Source of the DNA: Sinomonas notoginsengisoli | GTDB taxonomy: Bacteria > Actinomycetota > Actinomycetes > Actinomycetales > Micrococcaceae | Length of the DNA stretch: 64,000 nucleotides | Assembly (NCBI RefSeq): GCF_021554725.1 | Contig: NZ_JAIZDP010000001.1 | Coordinates: 496,001 to 560,000 of the forward strand | Direction of reading: 5' to 3' | Part shown: positions 50,026-58,192 of the stretch, one piece after another | Layout of the letters: every line of letters starts with the position of its first letter | Numbering within the stretch: the first letter of the stretch is position 1 | Notes under the pieces: generated by a model | What the model was told of the DNA's origin: nothing | The model's input: the letters and a program-made list of their open reading frames with translations, nothing else | The model's database searches: none | Position numbers and translations under genes: made by a program

Positions 50026-51564
50026 GTGACGACGCAGACAGGGAACACGGCCCAGAGGACCGAGCGCGTAGGCGAGGAGCCGGGCGGGGAACGGCGGGAA
50101 CGGCCAGCCACGGCCGTCCGGAGCCTCCTGATTCTGGGGGCGTCGGGAGACCTCACGGGCCGCTTGCTCTTCCCGGGCCTCGCCCGCCTCCTCGCCACCG
50201 GCAGGCATGCCGGCCTCACCGTAGTCGGCGCCGGTGCCGAGGATTGGACAGCGGAGCAGTGGCGGCAGCGTGTTCACGACGCGACGGCGGATGCCCTCCG
50301 GGACGCGACGCCCGAGGGCCGCACCGAGCTCGAACGTCTCCGCAGAGACTCGGCCTACCTGCAGGTCGACGTCACAGCCCCCGGCGCCCTCGCCGCCGCG
50401 ATCGCGAAGCTCCCGGCGCCGGTGGCCGTCTACTTCGCGCTGCCGCCGGCTGTGGCCCAGAAGGCCTGCGGGCTCCTGGCCCCCTCGGATCTCCCGGAGG
50501 GCACCCGCCTGGCGCTGGAGAAGCCCTTCGGCACCTCGGCGGACTCGGCGGCGAAGCTCAATGACGCGCTGCGCCGGCTCGTGCCGGAGAGCCAAATCCA
50601 CAGGGTGGACCACTTCCTGGGCAAGGGCACGGTCCTGAACATCCTGGGCCTGCGCTTCGCGAACAACTTCCTCGAGCCCGTCTGGAACCGGGACCACATT
50701 GAGAAGGTCGAGATCCTGTTCGACGAGGACCTGAGCCTCGAGGGCCGGGCCGGATACTACGACCGTGCCGGCGCGCTCCGGGACATGATCCAGAGCCACC
50801 TTCTCCAAGTCATGGCAGTCCTCGCCATGGATCCGCCCGCGCATCTCGACGAGCGCGACCTGCGGGACCGCATCAGCACACTGCTGCGCTCGGCGAGGGT
50901 CGACGCGCCGTTCAGTTCATCCACGCGTCGCGCCCGGTATACGGCCGGGAGCATCCATAGCCGCGACGTGCCGGACTACACGGCCGAGCCCGGCGTCGAT
51001 GCCTCGCGGAACACGGAGACCCTCGCCGAGGTGACAGTGACCCTCGCAAGCTGGCGCTGGGCGGGGGTGCCATTCATCCTCCGTTCCGGCAAGTCCTTGG
51101 GGGCCAGGCGGAAGGAGGCCGTGGTGACGTTCAAGCCGGTGCCCCATCTTCCGGTGGGGTTCCGCGGTGTCGACGAGCCCAATCGCCTCCGCATCGGCTT
51201 CGGCCCCGATGTGCTCCAGCTCGACGTTGACGTCAACGGTCCCGGCGACGTGCTGACCTTGAATCGAGTCACCCTCGACGCCGATCTCAGCGAGACCGCT
51301 CTGCTTCCGTACGGCGAGGTCCTCGATGGGGTGCTCAACGGCGACCCCCTCCTGTCCGTGCGCGGCGACACGGCCGAGAGCTGCTGGCGGATCGTGGAGC
51401 CCGTGCTGGAGGCCTGGGCCGCCGGCGACGTGCCGATGGACTCCTACCCCGCCGGAAGCCGTGGGCCAGAGGGGTGGGCGACGTCACAGCGTGGCGACGA
51501 CGGCACTGCCCCAGAGGATGGCACTTCCGCAGAGGATGGCACTTCCGCGGGCTCGCGCCGCTGA
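50026..51564 (+). CDS. glucose-6-phosphate dehydrogenase-like protein
   Basis: Member of the G6PDH family, 512 residues. The N-terminal NADP fold LILGASGDLTGRLLFPGLAR is preceded by a 30-residue polar extension. The substrate/catalytic stretch reads RVDHFLGKGTVLNI instead of the usual DHYLGKE, and later EKPFGTSADSA and RSGKSLGARRKE fit the family. Probably a paralogue, distinct from the zwf of the main pentose-phosphate operon; activity with glucose 6-phosphate is likely but not certain. GTG at 50026 has a CATGCT hexamer 6 bases upstream. The C-terminus contains an exact 18-bp tandem repeat encoding EDGTSA twice. Confidence 0.85.
   Translation: MTTQTGNTAQRTERVGEEPGGERRERPATAVRSLLILGASGDLTGRLLFPGLARLLATGRHAGLTVVGAGAEDWTAEQWRQRVHDATADALRDATPEGRTELERLRRDSAYLQVDVTAPGALAAAIAKLPAPVAVYFALPPAVAQKACGLLAPSDLPEGTRLALEKPFGTSADSAAKLNDALRRLVPESQIHRVDHFLGKGTVLNILGLRFANNFLEPVWNRDHIEKVEILFDEDLSLEGRAGYYDRAGALRDMIQSHLLQVMAVLAMDPPAHLDERDLRDRISTLLRSARVDAPFSSSTRRARYTAGSIHSRDVPDYTAEPGVDASRNTETLAEVTVTLASWRWAGVPFILRSGKSLGARRKEAVVTFKPVPHLPVGFRGVDEPNRLRIGFGPDVLQLDVDVNGPGDVLTLNRVTLDADLSETALLPYGEVLDGVLNGDPLLSVRGDTAESCWRIVEPVLEAWAAGDVPMDSYPAGSRGPEGWATSQRGDDGTAPEDGTSAEDGTSAGSRR
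51513..51548 (+). repeat. tandem 18-bp repeat in the G6PDH-like gene
   Basis: AGAGGATGGCACTTCCGC occurs twice without a gap, in frame; a weaker third relative (GACGGCACTGCC) precedes it. Confidence 0.85.
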
Positions 51565-51583
51565 CTGCCGGCAGCAGGAGCGG

Positions 51584-51603
51584 GCGCACGACGGCGCGTG
51601 CGC
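51584..51603. terminator. possible terminator between convergent genes
   Basis: GCGCACG-ACGGCG-CGTGCGC, a 7-bp stem in the gap between the G6PDH-like gene and the first glnK. Confidence 0.4.
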
Positions 51604-51637
51604 TCCCGCCGCTGGGTGCCTGCCCCGGTGCTCGGCT

Positions 51638-51976
51638 TCAGATCGCGGAGGCGCCGCGTTCTCCCGTGCGGACGCGAACGGCGTCGTGGACATCCAGAAT
51701 CCAAAGTTTGCCGTCGCCTTGGGAGCCGGTCGAAGCAGCCGTGATGATGGATTCGAGGACCTCCTCGGCCTGCTCGTCCGTGGTGAGGACCTCGACCCGG
51801 ATCTTGGGGATGAGGTCCACGCTGTACTCGGCGCCACGGTACACCTGGACGTAGCCACGCTGGCGACCGTAGCCGCTCGCGCCGCTGACGGTCAGGCCCT
51901 GGACGCCCTCGGACTCGAGCTGTTCACGGATGGCGTCGAGCTTCTCTGGCCGGACGATGGCGGTAATGAGCTTCAC
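51638..51976 (-). CDS. glnK: PII nitrogen regulatory protein (first copy)
   Basis: PII signal protein of 112 residues that senses ATP/ADP and 2-oxoglutarate and blocks AmtB when nitrogen is plentiful. T-loop Tyr51 in YVQVYRGAEYS is the usual modification site; in Actinobacteria it is adenylylated by GlnD. The B-loop region TGSQGDGK and C-terminal RVRTGERG are intact. GTG at 51976 overlaps the amtB stop as GTGA (51973-51976). Paralogue of 53674-54012. Confidence 0.94.
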   Translation of the reverse strand: MKLITAIVRPEKLDAIREQLESEGVQGLTVSGASGYGRQRGYVQVYRGAEYSVDLIPKIRVEVLTTDEQAEEVLESIITAASTGSQGDGKLWILDVHDAVRVRTGERGASAI

Positions 51977-53400
51977 GGGCCAACAGTACCCGCGGAGACC
52001 GCTCCGGCCAGCACCCCCTCTGGATGGGCCGCGGGGCGCGGGGCGCCGGAGGAGTGGAGCTTCTCGAGATGCTGCTCGAGGAGCGCCTCGACCGTGTGCC
52101 GGACGCCCTGCGGGTGAAAGCCGCCGCCCGTGGCAGACGAGGGCGAGGCGTACGCGGTCTCGGCGTGGATCACGAGGTCGACACCGGTCTCCTCGACGTC
52201 CCTGGCCACCCGGAAGCCCATGACCGCCTTGATCGCGAGACCGAGCCCGAGTGCGACGCTGAAGGAGTATGCGAGGACGACCACGGAGCCGAGGGCCTGG
52301 GTCCCAAGCAGGGCGAAGCCGCCGCCGTAGAACAGCCCCTGGCCGGGAACCGGTGCGGCCGGATCGGCGGCGAGGCCGATGAAGAGCGTGCCGACGATCC
52401 CGCCCACGAGGTGCACGCCCACCACATCCAGCGAGTCATCGAAGCCCAGACGGTATTTGAGGCCCACCGCGAGCGCGCACACGGCGCCCGCCACGAGGCC
52501 CAGGACGACGGACCACAGGGGATCGATCGTGGCGCACGACGGGGTGATGGCCACAAGCCCGGCCACCGCGCCGGAGGCCGCTCCGAAGGAGGTGGCGTGG
52601 CCATCCCGGATCCTCTCGACCGCCAGCCATGAGAGCACCGCGGCGCAGGGGGCCACGAGAGTGTTGATCCAGGCGAAGGCGGCCTCGCCATTCGCGCCGA
52701 GGGCGGAGCCGGCGTTGAAGCCGAACCAGCCGAACCAGAGGAGGCCGGCGCCGAGCATCACGAGCGGGAGGTTGTGCGGCCGGTGTTCGGGGTCCTTCCC
52801 GAACCCGACCCTGCGCCCGAGGACCAAGGCGAGCGCGAGGCCCGCGGCGCCCGCGAGGACCTCGACCGCCGTTCCGCCGGCGAAGTCGATGAGGCCGAGA
52901 TTATTGAGCCAGCCACCGATGAAGGTCCCGTTCGCGTCCTTCTTCGAGTCGAAGACCCAGTGGGCCACCGGGAAGTAGACGAGGACGGCGAAGGCCCCAG
53001 CGAACACCATCCACGAGCCGAACTTGGCACGGTCGGCGATCGCGCCAGAGACGAGCGCGACGGTGACGGTCGCGAAGACCCCCTGGAACCCGACGAATAC
53101 GATCTCGGGGATGGTGCCCACGAGCGGCATGTCCGCCCCGGTCGCAAGCAGGTTGTGCAGGCCGAACTCCTCGAACGGGTTGCCGAAGAGCCCGCCTCCC
53201 GCGTCAGTTCCGAACGCGATCGAGTATCCGAAGAGAACCCACAGGACACCGACGAGGGCGAGGGCCCCGAAGCTCATCATCATCATGTTCAGCATCGACT
53301 TCACCCGGGTCATGCCCCCGTAGAAGATGGCAAGGCCCGGGGACATGAGGAGCACGAGGGAGGCCGAGACGAGGACCCAGGCGGTGTCACCGGTGTTCAT
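51973..53400 (-). CDS. amtB: ammonium transporter AmtB (variant with Glu at the first pore histidine)
   Basis: Ammonium channel of 475 residues with 11 membrane segments. The pore has Asp172 in LIDFAGGTAVE, the hydrophobic gate GWFGFNAGSAL and His330 in VVGVHLVGG. Where AmtB normally has the first of the twin histidines, this protein has Glu180 (TAVEVLAGAAG). The same replacement is known in yeast Mep1/Mep3 and alters transport. The C-tail is longer and different from the paralogue (RHTVEALLEQHLEKLHSSGA). ATG at 53400; AAAGG lies 11 bases upstream. Coupled to glnK. Confidence 0.92.
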   Translation of the reverse strand: MNTGDTAWVLVSASLVLLMSPGLAIFYGGMTRVKSMLNMMMMSFGALALVGVLWVLFGYSIAFGTDAGGGLFGNPFEEFGLHNLLATGADMPLVGTIPEIVFVGFQGVFATVTVALVSGAIADRAKFGSWMVFAGAFAVLVYFPVAHWVFDSKKDANGTFIGGWLNNLGLIDFAGGTAVEVLAGAAGLALALVLGRRVGFGKDPEHRPHNLPLVMLGAGLLWFGWFGFNAGSALGANGEAAFAWINTLVAPCAAVLSWLAVERIRDGHATSFGAASGAVAGLVAITPSCATIDPLWSVVLGLVAGAVCALAVGLKYRLGFDDSLDVVGVHLVGGIVGTLFIGLAADPAAPVPGQGLFYGGGFALLGTQALGSVVVLAYSFSVALGLGLAIKAVMGFRVARDVEETGVDLVIHAETAYASPSSATGGGFHPQGVRHTVEALLEQHLEKLHSSGAPRPAAHPEGVLAGAVSAGTVGP

Positions 53401-53509
53401 TTCGGGGTGGCCTTTCGACGAGACGTGACCAGTCCTTCCAAGAATCGCTTCCCGGTGTTTCCTTCCGGCGCCACGCATGTTGCCCTCGTGTTACGGGATG
53501 TGGCGAGAA

Positions 53510-53547
53510 GTTAAGGGTTCATCACACCGACGTTAACGCGATGTTTC
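53510..53547. promoter_or_regulatory. GlnR-like operator upstream of the first amtB
   Basis: Four pentamers at exact 11-bp steps, plus strand: GTTAA-n6-ATCAC-n6-GTTAA-n6-GTTTC. This is the layout of actinobacterial GlnR boxes (pentamers separated by 6 bases), 110-147 bases ahead of the amtB start. Confidence 0.7.
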
Positions 53548-53595
53548 GCGGCTCTCGTCCGGCCTCCCTCTCCCTGCCCCCGCCACACAGAAGCA

Positions 53596-53625
53596 GACGA
53601 CGGCGGGGGGTGGCCCGCCGTCGTC
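53596..53625 (-). terminator. terminator between the two amtB-glnK units
   Basis: GACGACGGCGGG/CCCGCCGTCGTC 12-bp perfect stem with a 6-base loop, downstream of the second glnK on the minus strand. Confidence 0.8.
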
Positions 53626-53673
53626 CGTCGTGTTCTCCGCCCGACTCGCTACCCGTTCGGCGGTGCAACGCCG

Positions 53674-54012
53674 CTAGATGGCAGCCGCCCCGCGCTCGCC
53701 TGTCCTGACCCGGATCGCCTCGTGGACGTCCACAGTCCAGACCTTGCCATCGCCGGCCTGGCCGGTGTTGGACGTCGTGATGATCACGTCGAGGATGTCA
53801 TCCGTCTGGTCATCCGTGGCGAGGACCTCGATGCGGATCTTCGGGAGGAGGTTGACGCTGTACTCCGCGCCGCGGTAGACCTCGGTGTAGCCGCGCTGCT
53901 GGCCGTAGCCGCTCGCCGCACTCACCGTGATGCCCTGGACCCCGTAGGCCTCAAGGGCTTCACGGATCACGTCGAGCTTCTCGGGGCGCACGATCGCCGT
54001 GATGAGTTTCAT
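53674..54012 (-). CDS. glnK: PII nitrogen regulatory protein (second copy)
   Basis: PII protein of 112 residues, clearly a duplicate of the one at 51638-51976: the first 14 residues are identical and T-loop Tyr51 is kept (YTEVYRGAEYS). Differences cluster in residues 15-30 and 75-90. ATG at 54012 overlaps the amtB stop as ATGA, with AAGAGGAT upstream. The longer frame that continues through amtB is an antisense-like shadow, not a fusion. Confidence 0.94.
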   Translation of the reverse strand: MKLITAIVRPEKLDVIREALEAYGVQGITVSAASGYGQQRGYTEVYRGAEYSVNLLPKIRIEVLATDDQTDDILDVIITTSNTGQAGDGKVWTVDVHEAIRVRTGERGAAAI

Positions 54013-55397
54013 GCGTTGATCCTCTTTCCCTTGGGATTCGTCAGGAGATCGTCTGCATTGAATGCGTCGGCCTCGGCCTGGGCTTTCGAACCGAGCGGAT
54101 GGAAGCTGGCACCAGTCGAGCCTGCCGTTCCGGCCGAGTAGGCCGTCTCGGCGTGCAGCGCGATGTCGACGCCCGCCTCTTCGGCCTCCGTCGAGACACG
54201 GAAGCCCATCGTCTTGGAGATGATCCAGCCGATCACGAGGGAGAGGACGAACGAGTACACGAGCACCGTGCCGGCGCCTAGCGCCTGCTTGCCGAGGAGC
54301 TCGAAGCCACCGCCGTAGAAGAGGCCCTGGCCCTTGGACGGGGCGCCGGGGCCCGCCGCGAGGCCGATGAAGAGCGTTCCGACGATGCCGCCAACGAGGT
54401 GGACCCCCACCACGTCGAGCGAGTCGTCGTAGCCGAAGCGGTACTTGAGGCCCACGGCGAGAGCACAGACCGCGCCGGCAATGAGGCCGAGCACGATGGC
54501 CCACAGGGGCGAGATCGCCGCACACGCGGGGGTGACGGCCACGAGCCCCGCCACTGCGCCCGAGGCCGCACCGAGGGACGTCGCGTGGCCGTCGCGAAGC
54601 TTCTCCACGATGAGCCATCCGAGTACCGCCGCGCAGGGAGCCACGAGCGTGTTGATCCAGGCGAACGCAGCCACGCCGTTGGCCCCGAGGGCGGAGCCCG
54701 CGTTGAACCCGAACCACCCGAACCACAACAGGCCCGCGCCGAGCATCACGAAGGGGAGATTGTGCGGGCGGTGGTTGGGGTCCTTGCCGAAGCCGCTGCG
54801 CTTGCCGAGGATGATGGCGAGGGCAAGGCCAGCCGCGCCGGCGTTGATGTGGACCGCGGTGCCGCCAGCGAAGTCGATCACGCCGAGGCCGTTGAGCCAG
54901 CCCCCGATGAAGTTGCCGTCGGCGTCCTTGTTGGCGTCGAACACCCAGTGCGCGACCGGGAAGTAGACCAGGATCGCGAAGAAGAACGCGAAGACCATCC
55001 AGGCGCCGAACTTGGCGCGGTCCGCGATCGAGCCGGAGATGAGCGCCACCGTAATAATGGCGAAGACGCCCTGGAAGCCGACGAATGCCAGTTCCGGAAT
55101 CGTCCCGGCCAGCGGCATGTCGTCTCCCGTGGAGAGGGTCCCGTGGAGGGCGAACTTGTCGGCGTTGCCCACGAGCCCACCGAACCAGTCGGAGCCGAAG
55201 GACATCGAGTACCCGACGAGCACCCAGAGCACGCCCACGAGGGCAATGGCACCGAAGCTCATCATCATCATGTTCAGGACGGACTTGGCGCGCGTCATGC
55301 CGCCATAGAAGAACGCGAGCCCAGGCGTCATGAGCAGCACGAGCGCTGCCGAGGCGAGCACCCAGGCGGTGTCTCCCGCGCTGAGGGTGGGTGTCAT
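54009..55397 (-). CDS. amtB: ammonium transporter AmtB (canonical twin-His form)
   Basis: Ammonium channel of 462 residues with 11 membrane segments. Here both pore histidines are present: His183 in TAVHINAGAAG and His333 in VVGVHLVGG, with Asp175 in VIDFAGG and the GWFGFNAGSAL gate. ATG at 55397 has AAAGG 8 bases upstream. It is followed by its own glnK and a terminator, and preceded by a GlnR-like operator shared with a divergent MFS gene. Confidence 0.95.
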   Translation of the reverse strand: MTPTLSAGDTAWVLASAALVLLMTPGLAFFYGGMTRAKSVLNMMMMSFGAIALVGVLWVLVGYSMSFGSDWFGGLVGNADKFALHGTLSTGDDMPLAGTIPELAFVGFQGVFAIITVALISGSIADRAKFGAWMVFAFFFAILVYFPVAHWVFDANKDADGNFIGGWLNGLGVIDFAGGTAVHINAGAAGLALAIILGKRSGFGKDPNHRPHNLPFVMLGAGLLWFGWFGFNAGSALGANGVAAFAWINTLVAPCAAVLGWLIVEKLRDGHATSLGAASGAVAGLVAVTPACAAISPLWAIVLGLIAGAVCALAVGLKYRFGYDDSLDVVGVHLVGGIVGTLFIGLAAGPGAPSKGQGLFYGGGFELLGKQALGAGTVLVYSFVLSLVIGWIISKTMGFRVSTEAEEAGVDIALHAETAYSAGTAGSTGASFHPLGSKAQAEADAFNADDLLTNPKGKRINA

Positions 55398-55552
55398 GGC
55401 ATTGCCTTTCGAGGGGAGGACGGGGACCTGCACGGACCCTGCGCCGGGCGGTGTGCTCGCCGGCGTTTGGGCCTGATGGGACTAGATTCCTCCAACGGTG
55501 TTTCGATGAGGCGCGGGCCACATTGCGCGGCCGTTACAAGTGGCTTGCGGGC

Positions 55553-55590
55553 GTTAAGGGTCTGTCACGGGAACGTTTCAGAGGTGTTTC
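55553..55590. promoter_or_regulatory. GlnR-like operator between amtB and the MFS gene
   Basis: Plus strand GTTAA-n6-GTCAC-n6-GTTTC-n6-GTTTC at exact 11-bp steps. Compared with the first amtB operator, the pentamers match at 17 of 20 positions but the spacers only at 9 of 18. It ends 15 bases before the MFS start and overlaps its -35 region. Confidence 0.75.
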
Positions 55591-55592
55591 GT

Positions 55593-55598
55593 TAGGGT
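55593..55598 (+). promoter_or_regulatory. -10 element of the MFS gene (leaderless)
   Basis: TAGGGT ends 6 bases before ATG 55605 and begins 2 bases after the GlnR-like operator. Confidence 0.45.
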
Positions 55599-55604
55599 GG
55601 GTCC

Positions 55605-56828
55605 ATGCCGAGTGCCGTTCCCCGCACGCCCGTGCCCCGCGACGTCTGGGTGCTCGTGGCCGCGGCGTTCGTCATCGCGGTCGGCTTCGGACTTGTGGCC
55701 CCTGTGCTTCCGCAGCTGGCTACGAGCTTCGGCGTGGGAGCAACGGCCGCCTCGGTGATCGTGAGCGCCTTCGCACTCGCCCGGCTCACGCTGGCACCCA
55801 CCGCCGGCTCGCTGGTGGACAGGCTCGGGGAGCGGCCCGTCTACGTCATCGGCCTGCTGCTTGTGGCGGCTTCGAGCGCCGCATGCGCCTTCGCACCCGA
55901 CTACTGGACGCTCCTCGCCGTCCGGGGTCTCGGCGGGATCGGGTCCACGATGTTCACGATCTCGGCCTCGGGCCTCATCGTGAGGCTCGCCCCGCCAGAC
56001 GCCCGGGGCCGGGTGAGCGGCGTCTACGCGGCGTCGTTCCTCCTGGGCAATATTGCCGGGCCCGTGATCGGCGGGCTCCTGGCGGGCTTCGGCCTGCGGG
56101 TGCCGTTCCTTGTCTATGCGGCCGCACTGGTGGTCGCCGCCGCAGTCGTCCAGCTGCTCCTCGGTCGCGGATCGGTCACCGAGGCGCGCACGACGGCGGC
56201 CGGGCGGCCGCCGCTGCTCCTCACCGAGGCCCTCCGAGAGGCCCCCTACCGGGCCGCCGTCGGCTCCAACTTCGCCAACGGCTGGGCCGCCTTCGGCATC
56301 CGGATGGCGCTCGTCCCTCTCTTCGCGACCGCGGCGCTCGGGGCCGGCCCCCAAGCGGCAGGACTGGCGCTCGCCCTCTACGCCGGAGGCACCGCCGCAG
56401 CGCTCACCTTCTCGGGCAGGCTCGCGGACCGCTGGGGCCGCCGGCCCGTCGCGGTCCTGGGGCTCGTGGCCACGGCTGTTCCCACGGCCTTCCTGGGGTT
56501 CAGCGGCTCCGAGCCGGTCTTCTTCGCGCTCTCGGTGGCCGCAGGATTCGGGGCCGGGTTCCTCGGGCCGTCGCTCCAGGCCACTGTCGCCGACACTATC
56601 GGCTCCGACCGCAGCGGGGGCAAGCCGCTCGCGGTCTTCCAGATGGCCTCCGACGTCGGCAGCATCCTCGGACCGCTCGTTGCGGGAGCCCTGGCCGATG
56701 GGATCGGCTACGGCTGGGCCTTCGCGGTGTCCGGGGTCTGCCTGCTCCTCGCCGTGCCGCTGTGGGCTTGGCGCGCAGCGGCAGAACCAGAGAGGCGGCT
56801 CCACGTCCGCGAGGACAAGCACACCTGA
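55605..56828 (+). CDS. MFS transporter, DHA1-like
   Basis: Twelve-segment major facilitator of 407 residues, DHA1-type drug/metabolite efflux family by pattern. The loop 2-3 motif LVDRLGERPVYVIG and its repeat LADRWGRRPVAVLG are present, with motif C-like LLGNIAGPVIGGLLAGFG in segment 5. Substrate unknown. ATG at 55605 fits a leaderless message. Its promoter overlaps the GlnR-like operator of the divergent amtB, so nitrogen status may control it. Confidence 0.88.
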   Translation: MPSAVPRTPVPRDVWVLVAAAFVIAVGFGLVAPVLPQLATSFGVGATAASVIVSAFALARLTLAPTAGSLVDRLGERPVYVIGLLLVAASSAACAFAPDYWTLLAVRGLGGIGSTMFTISASGLIVRLAPPDARGRVSGVYAASFLLGNIAGPVIGGLLAGFGLRVPFLVYAAALVVAAAVVQLLLGRGSVTEARTTAAGRPPLLLTEALREAPYRAAVGSNFANGWAAFGIRMALVPLFATAALGAGPQAAGLALALYAGGTAAALTFSGRLADRWGRRPVAVLGLVATAVPTAFLGFSGSEPVFFALSVAAGFGAGFLGPSLQATVADTIGSDRSGGKPLAVFQMASDVGSILGPLVAGALADGIGYGWAFAVSGVCLLLAVPLWAWRAAAEPERRLHVREDKHT

Positions 56829-56919
56829 CACAGCCCAGCCCCATCAGGATCCGCTCAACCGTGCCGCGTGGCGATGGTGGGCGCCGGGTTTCCCGAGCGC
56901 CGTCGCGCCTTCAGCGGTG

Positions 56920-58140
56920 TCAGGCGAGGATCGCGTCCACGAAGTCCTCGGCGTCGAAGGGAGCGAGATCGTCCGGGCCCTCGCCGAGTCCCACGAGCTT
57001 GACGGGTACTCCGAGCTGCTTCTGGATCGCGACGACGATTCCGCCCTTGGCCGTGCCGTCGAGCTTCGTGAGGACGATGCCCGTGATGTCAACGACCTGG
57101 CCGAAGACCTTCGCCTGGGTGAGGCCGTTCTGGCCCGTCGTGGCGTCCAGGACGAGGAGGACCTCGTCAACCTCGGCCTGCTTCTCAATCACACGCTTGA
57201 CCTTGCCGAGCTCGTCCATGAGGCCGACCTTGTTCTGGAGGCGGCCCGCGGTGTCCACCATCACGACGTCGACCTCCTGCTCGATGCCGGCCTTGACCGC
57301 CTCGAAGGCGACCGAGGCAGGATCAGCGCCGTCGACGTCCGACTTCACGGTGGGGACCCCCACACGCGCGCCCCAGGTCGCCAGCTGCTGGGCAGCGGCG
57401 GCACGGAACGTGTCCGCAGCGCCGAGCAGCACATCCTTGTCCTCGGCGACGAGAACTCGTGCGAGCTTGCCCACGGTCGTGGTCTTGCCCACGCCGTTGA
57501 CGCCGACCACGAGCACGACGGCCGGCCTGCCATCCGCGCGGGAAACCTTCAGCGAACGATCCATGCCCGGATCGACGAGCTTGACGAGTTCTTCCCGGAG
57601 CATCGACTTGACTTCGTCGGGGCTGCGCGTGCCCATGACCTTGACGCGGTCGCGCAGGGTGTCCACGAGCTCGAGGCTGGGCTCAGTGCCGATGTCCGCG
57701 AGCAGGAGGGTCTCCTCGACCTCGTCCCACACGTTCTCGTCGATCGTGTCGCTCGCCAGCAGGGCGAGGAGACCCCTGCCGAACAGGTTGTTGCTCTTGA
57801 CGAGCCGCTCCCGCAGGCGCTGCAGGCGACCAGCGACGGGTGCCGGTGTCTCGGTGGGGACGCGCTCGATGACAGACTCGTCGAGCACATCCTGCTCGGG
57901 CGCCTCCCCCACGGGCCCGGACGGCGCCGGTAGGGTGCCGACGCCACCGGGTGGGGCCTGTTCGGCGTCGAGGGCGCTGGGGCGGTCCGACGTGATGACC
58001 GGATCGTTGGCGTCGCGAGGCCCGGTGTAGTCGATCTTCTTCCGGCGGCCACTCACGAGGCCGATGACGATCCCGGCGATGACCAGGACCACGATTGCAA
58101 TGATGATGATGACGGGCAGCAGGGCGGAGAGGTCTGTCAC
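56920..58140 (-). CDS. ftsY: signal recognition particle receptor FtsY
   Basis: SRP receptor GTPase of 406 residues. An N-terminal membrane helix (LLPVIIIIAIVVLVIAGIVI) anchors it, followed by an acidic/Pro-rich linker, the N domain and the G domain with GVNGVGKTTTVGKLA, DTFRAAAAQQL, DTAGRLQNKVG and TKLDGTAKGG. GTG at 58140 has a short AGGTG-like site close upstream. Downstream of smc on the same strand, as usual in Actinobacteria. Confidence 0.97.
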   Translation of the reverse strand: MTDLSALLPVIIIIAIVVLVIAGIVIGLVSGRRKKIDYTGPRDANDPVITSDRPSALDAEQAPPGGVGTLPAPSGPVGEAPEQDVLDESVIERVPTETPAPVAGRLQRLRERLVKSNNLFGRGLLALLASDTIDENVWDEVEETLLLADIGTEPSLELVDTLRDRVKVMGTRSPDEVKSMLREELVKLVDPGMDRSLKVSRADGRPAVVLVVGVNGVGKTTTVGKLARVLVAEDKDVLLGAADTFRAAAAQQLATWGARVGVPTVKSDVDGADPASVAFEAVKAGIEQEVDVVMVDTAGRLQNKVGLMDELGKVKRVIEKQAEVDEVLLVLDATTGQNGLTQAKVFGQVVDITGIVLTKLDGTAKGGIVVAIQKQLGVPVKLVGLGEGPDDLAPFDAEDFVDAILA

Positions 58141-58192
58141 GACACCTAGCTTCTCACAGCCCCACCACGCGCCTGAGCCGTGTGGGCACCCC

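Noticed and set aside
53674-55521. single frame joining the second glnK to a long upstream reading frame, as if a fusion
   Set aside because: The upstream part is the amtB region in the wrong frame (Arg-rich, no membrane segments). glnK has its own ATG overlapping the amtB stop.
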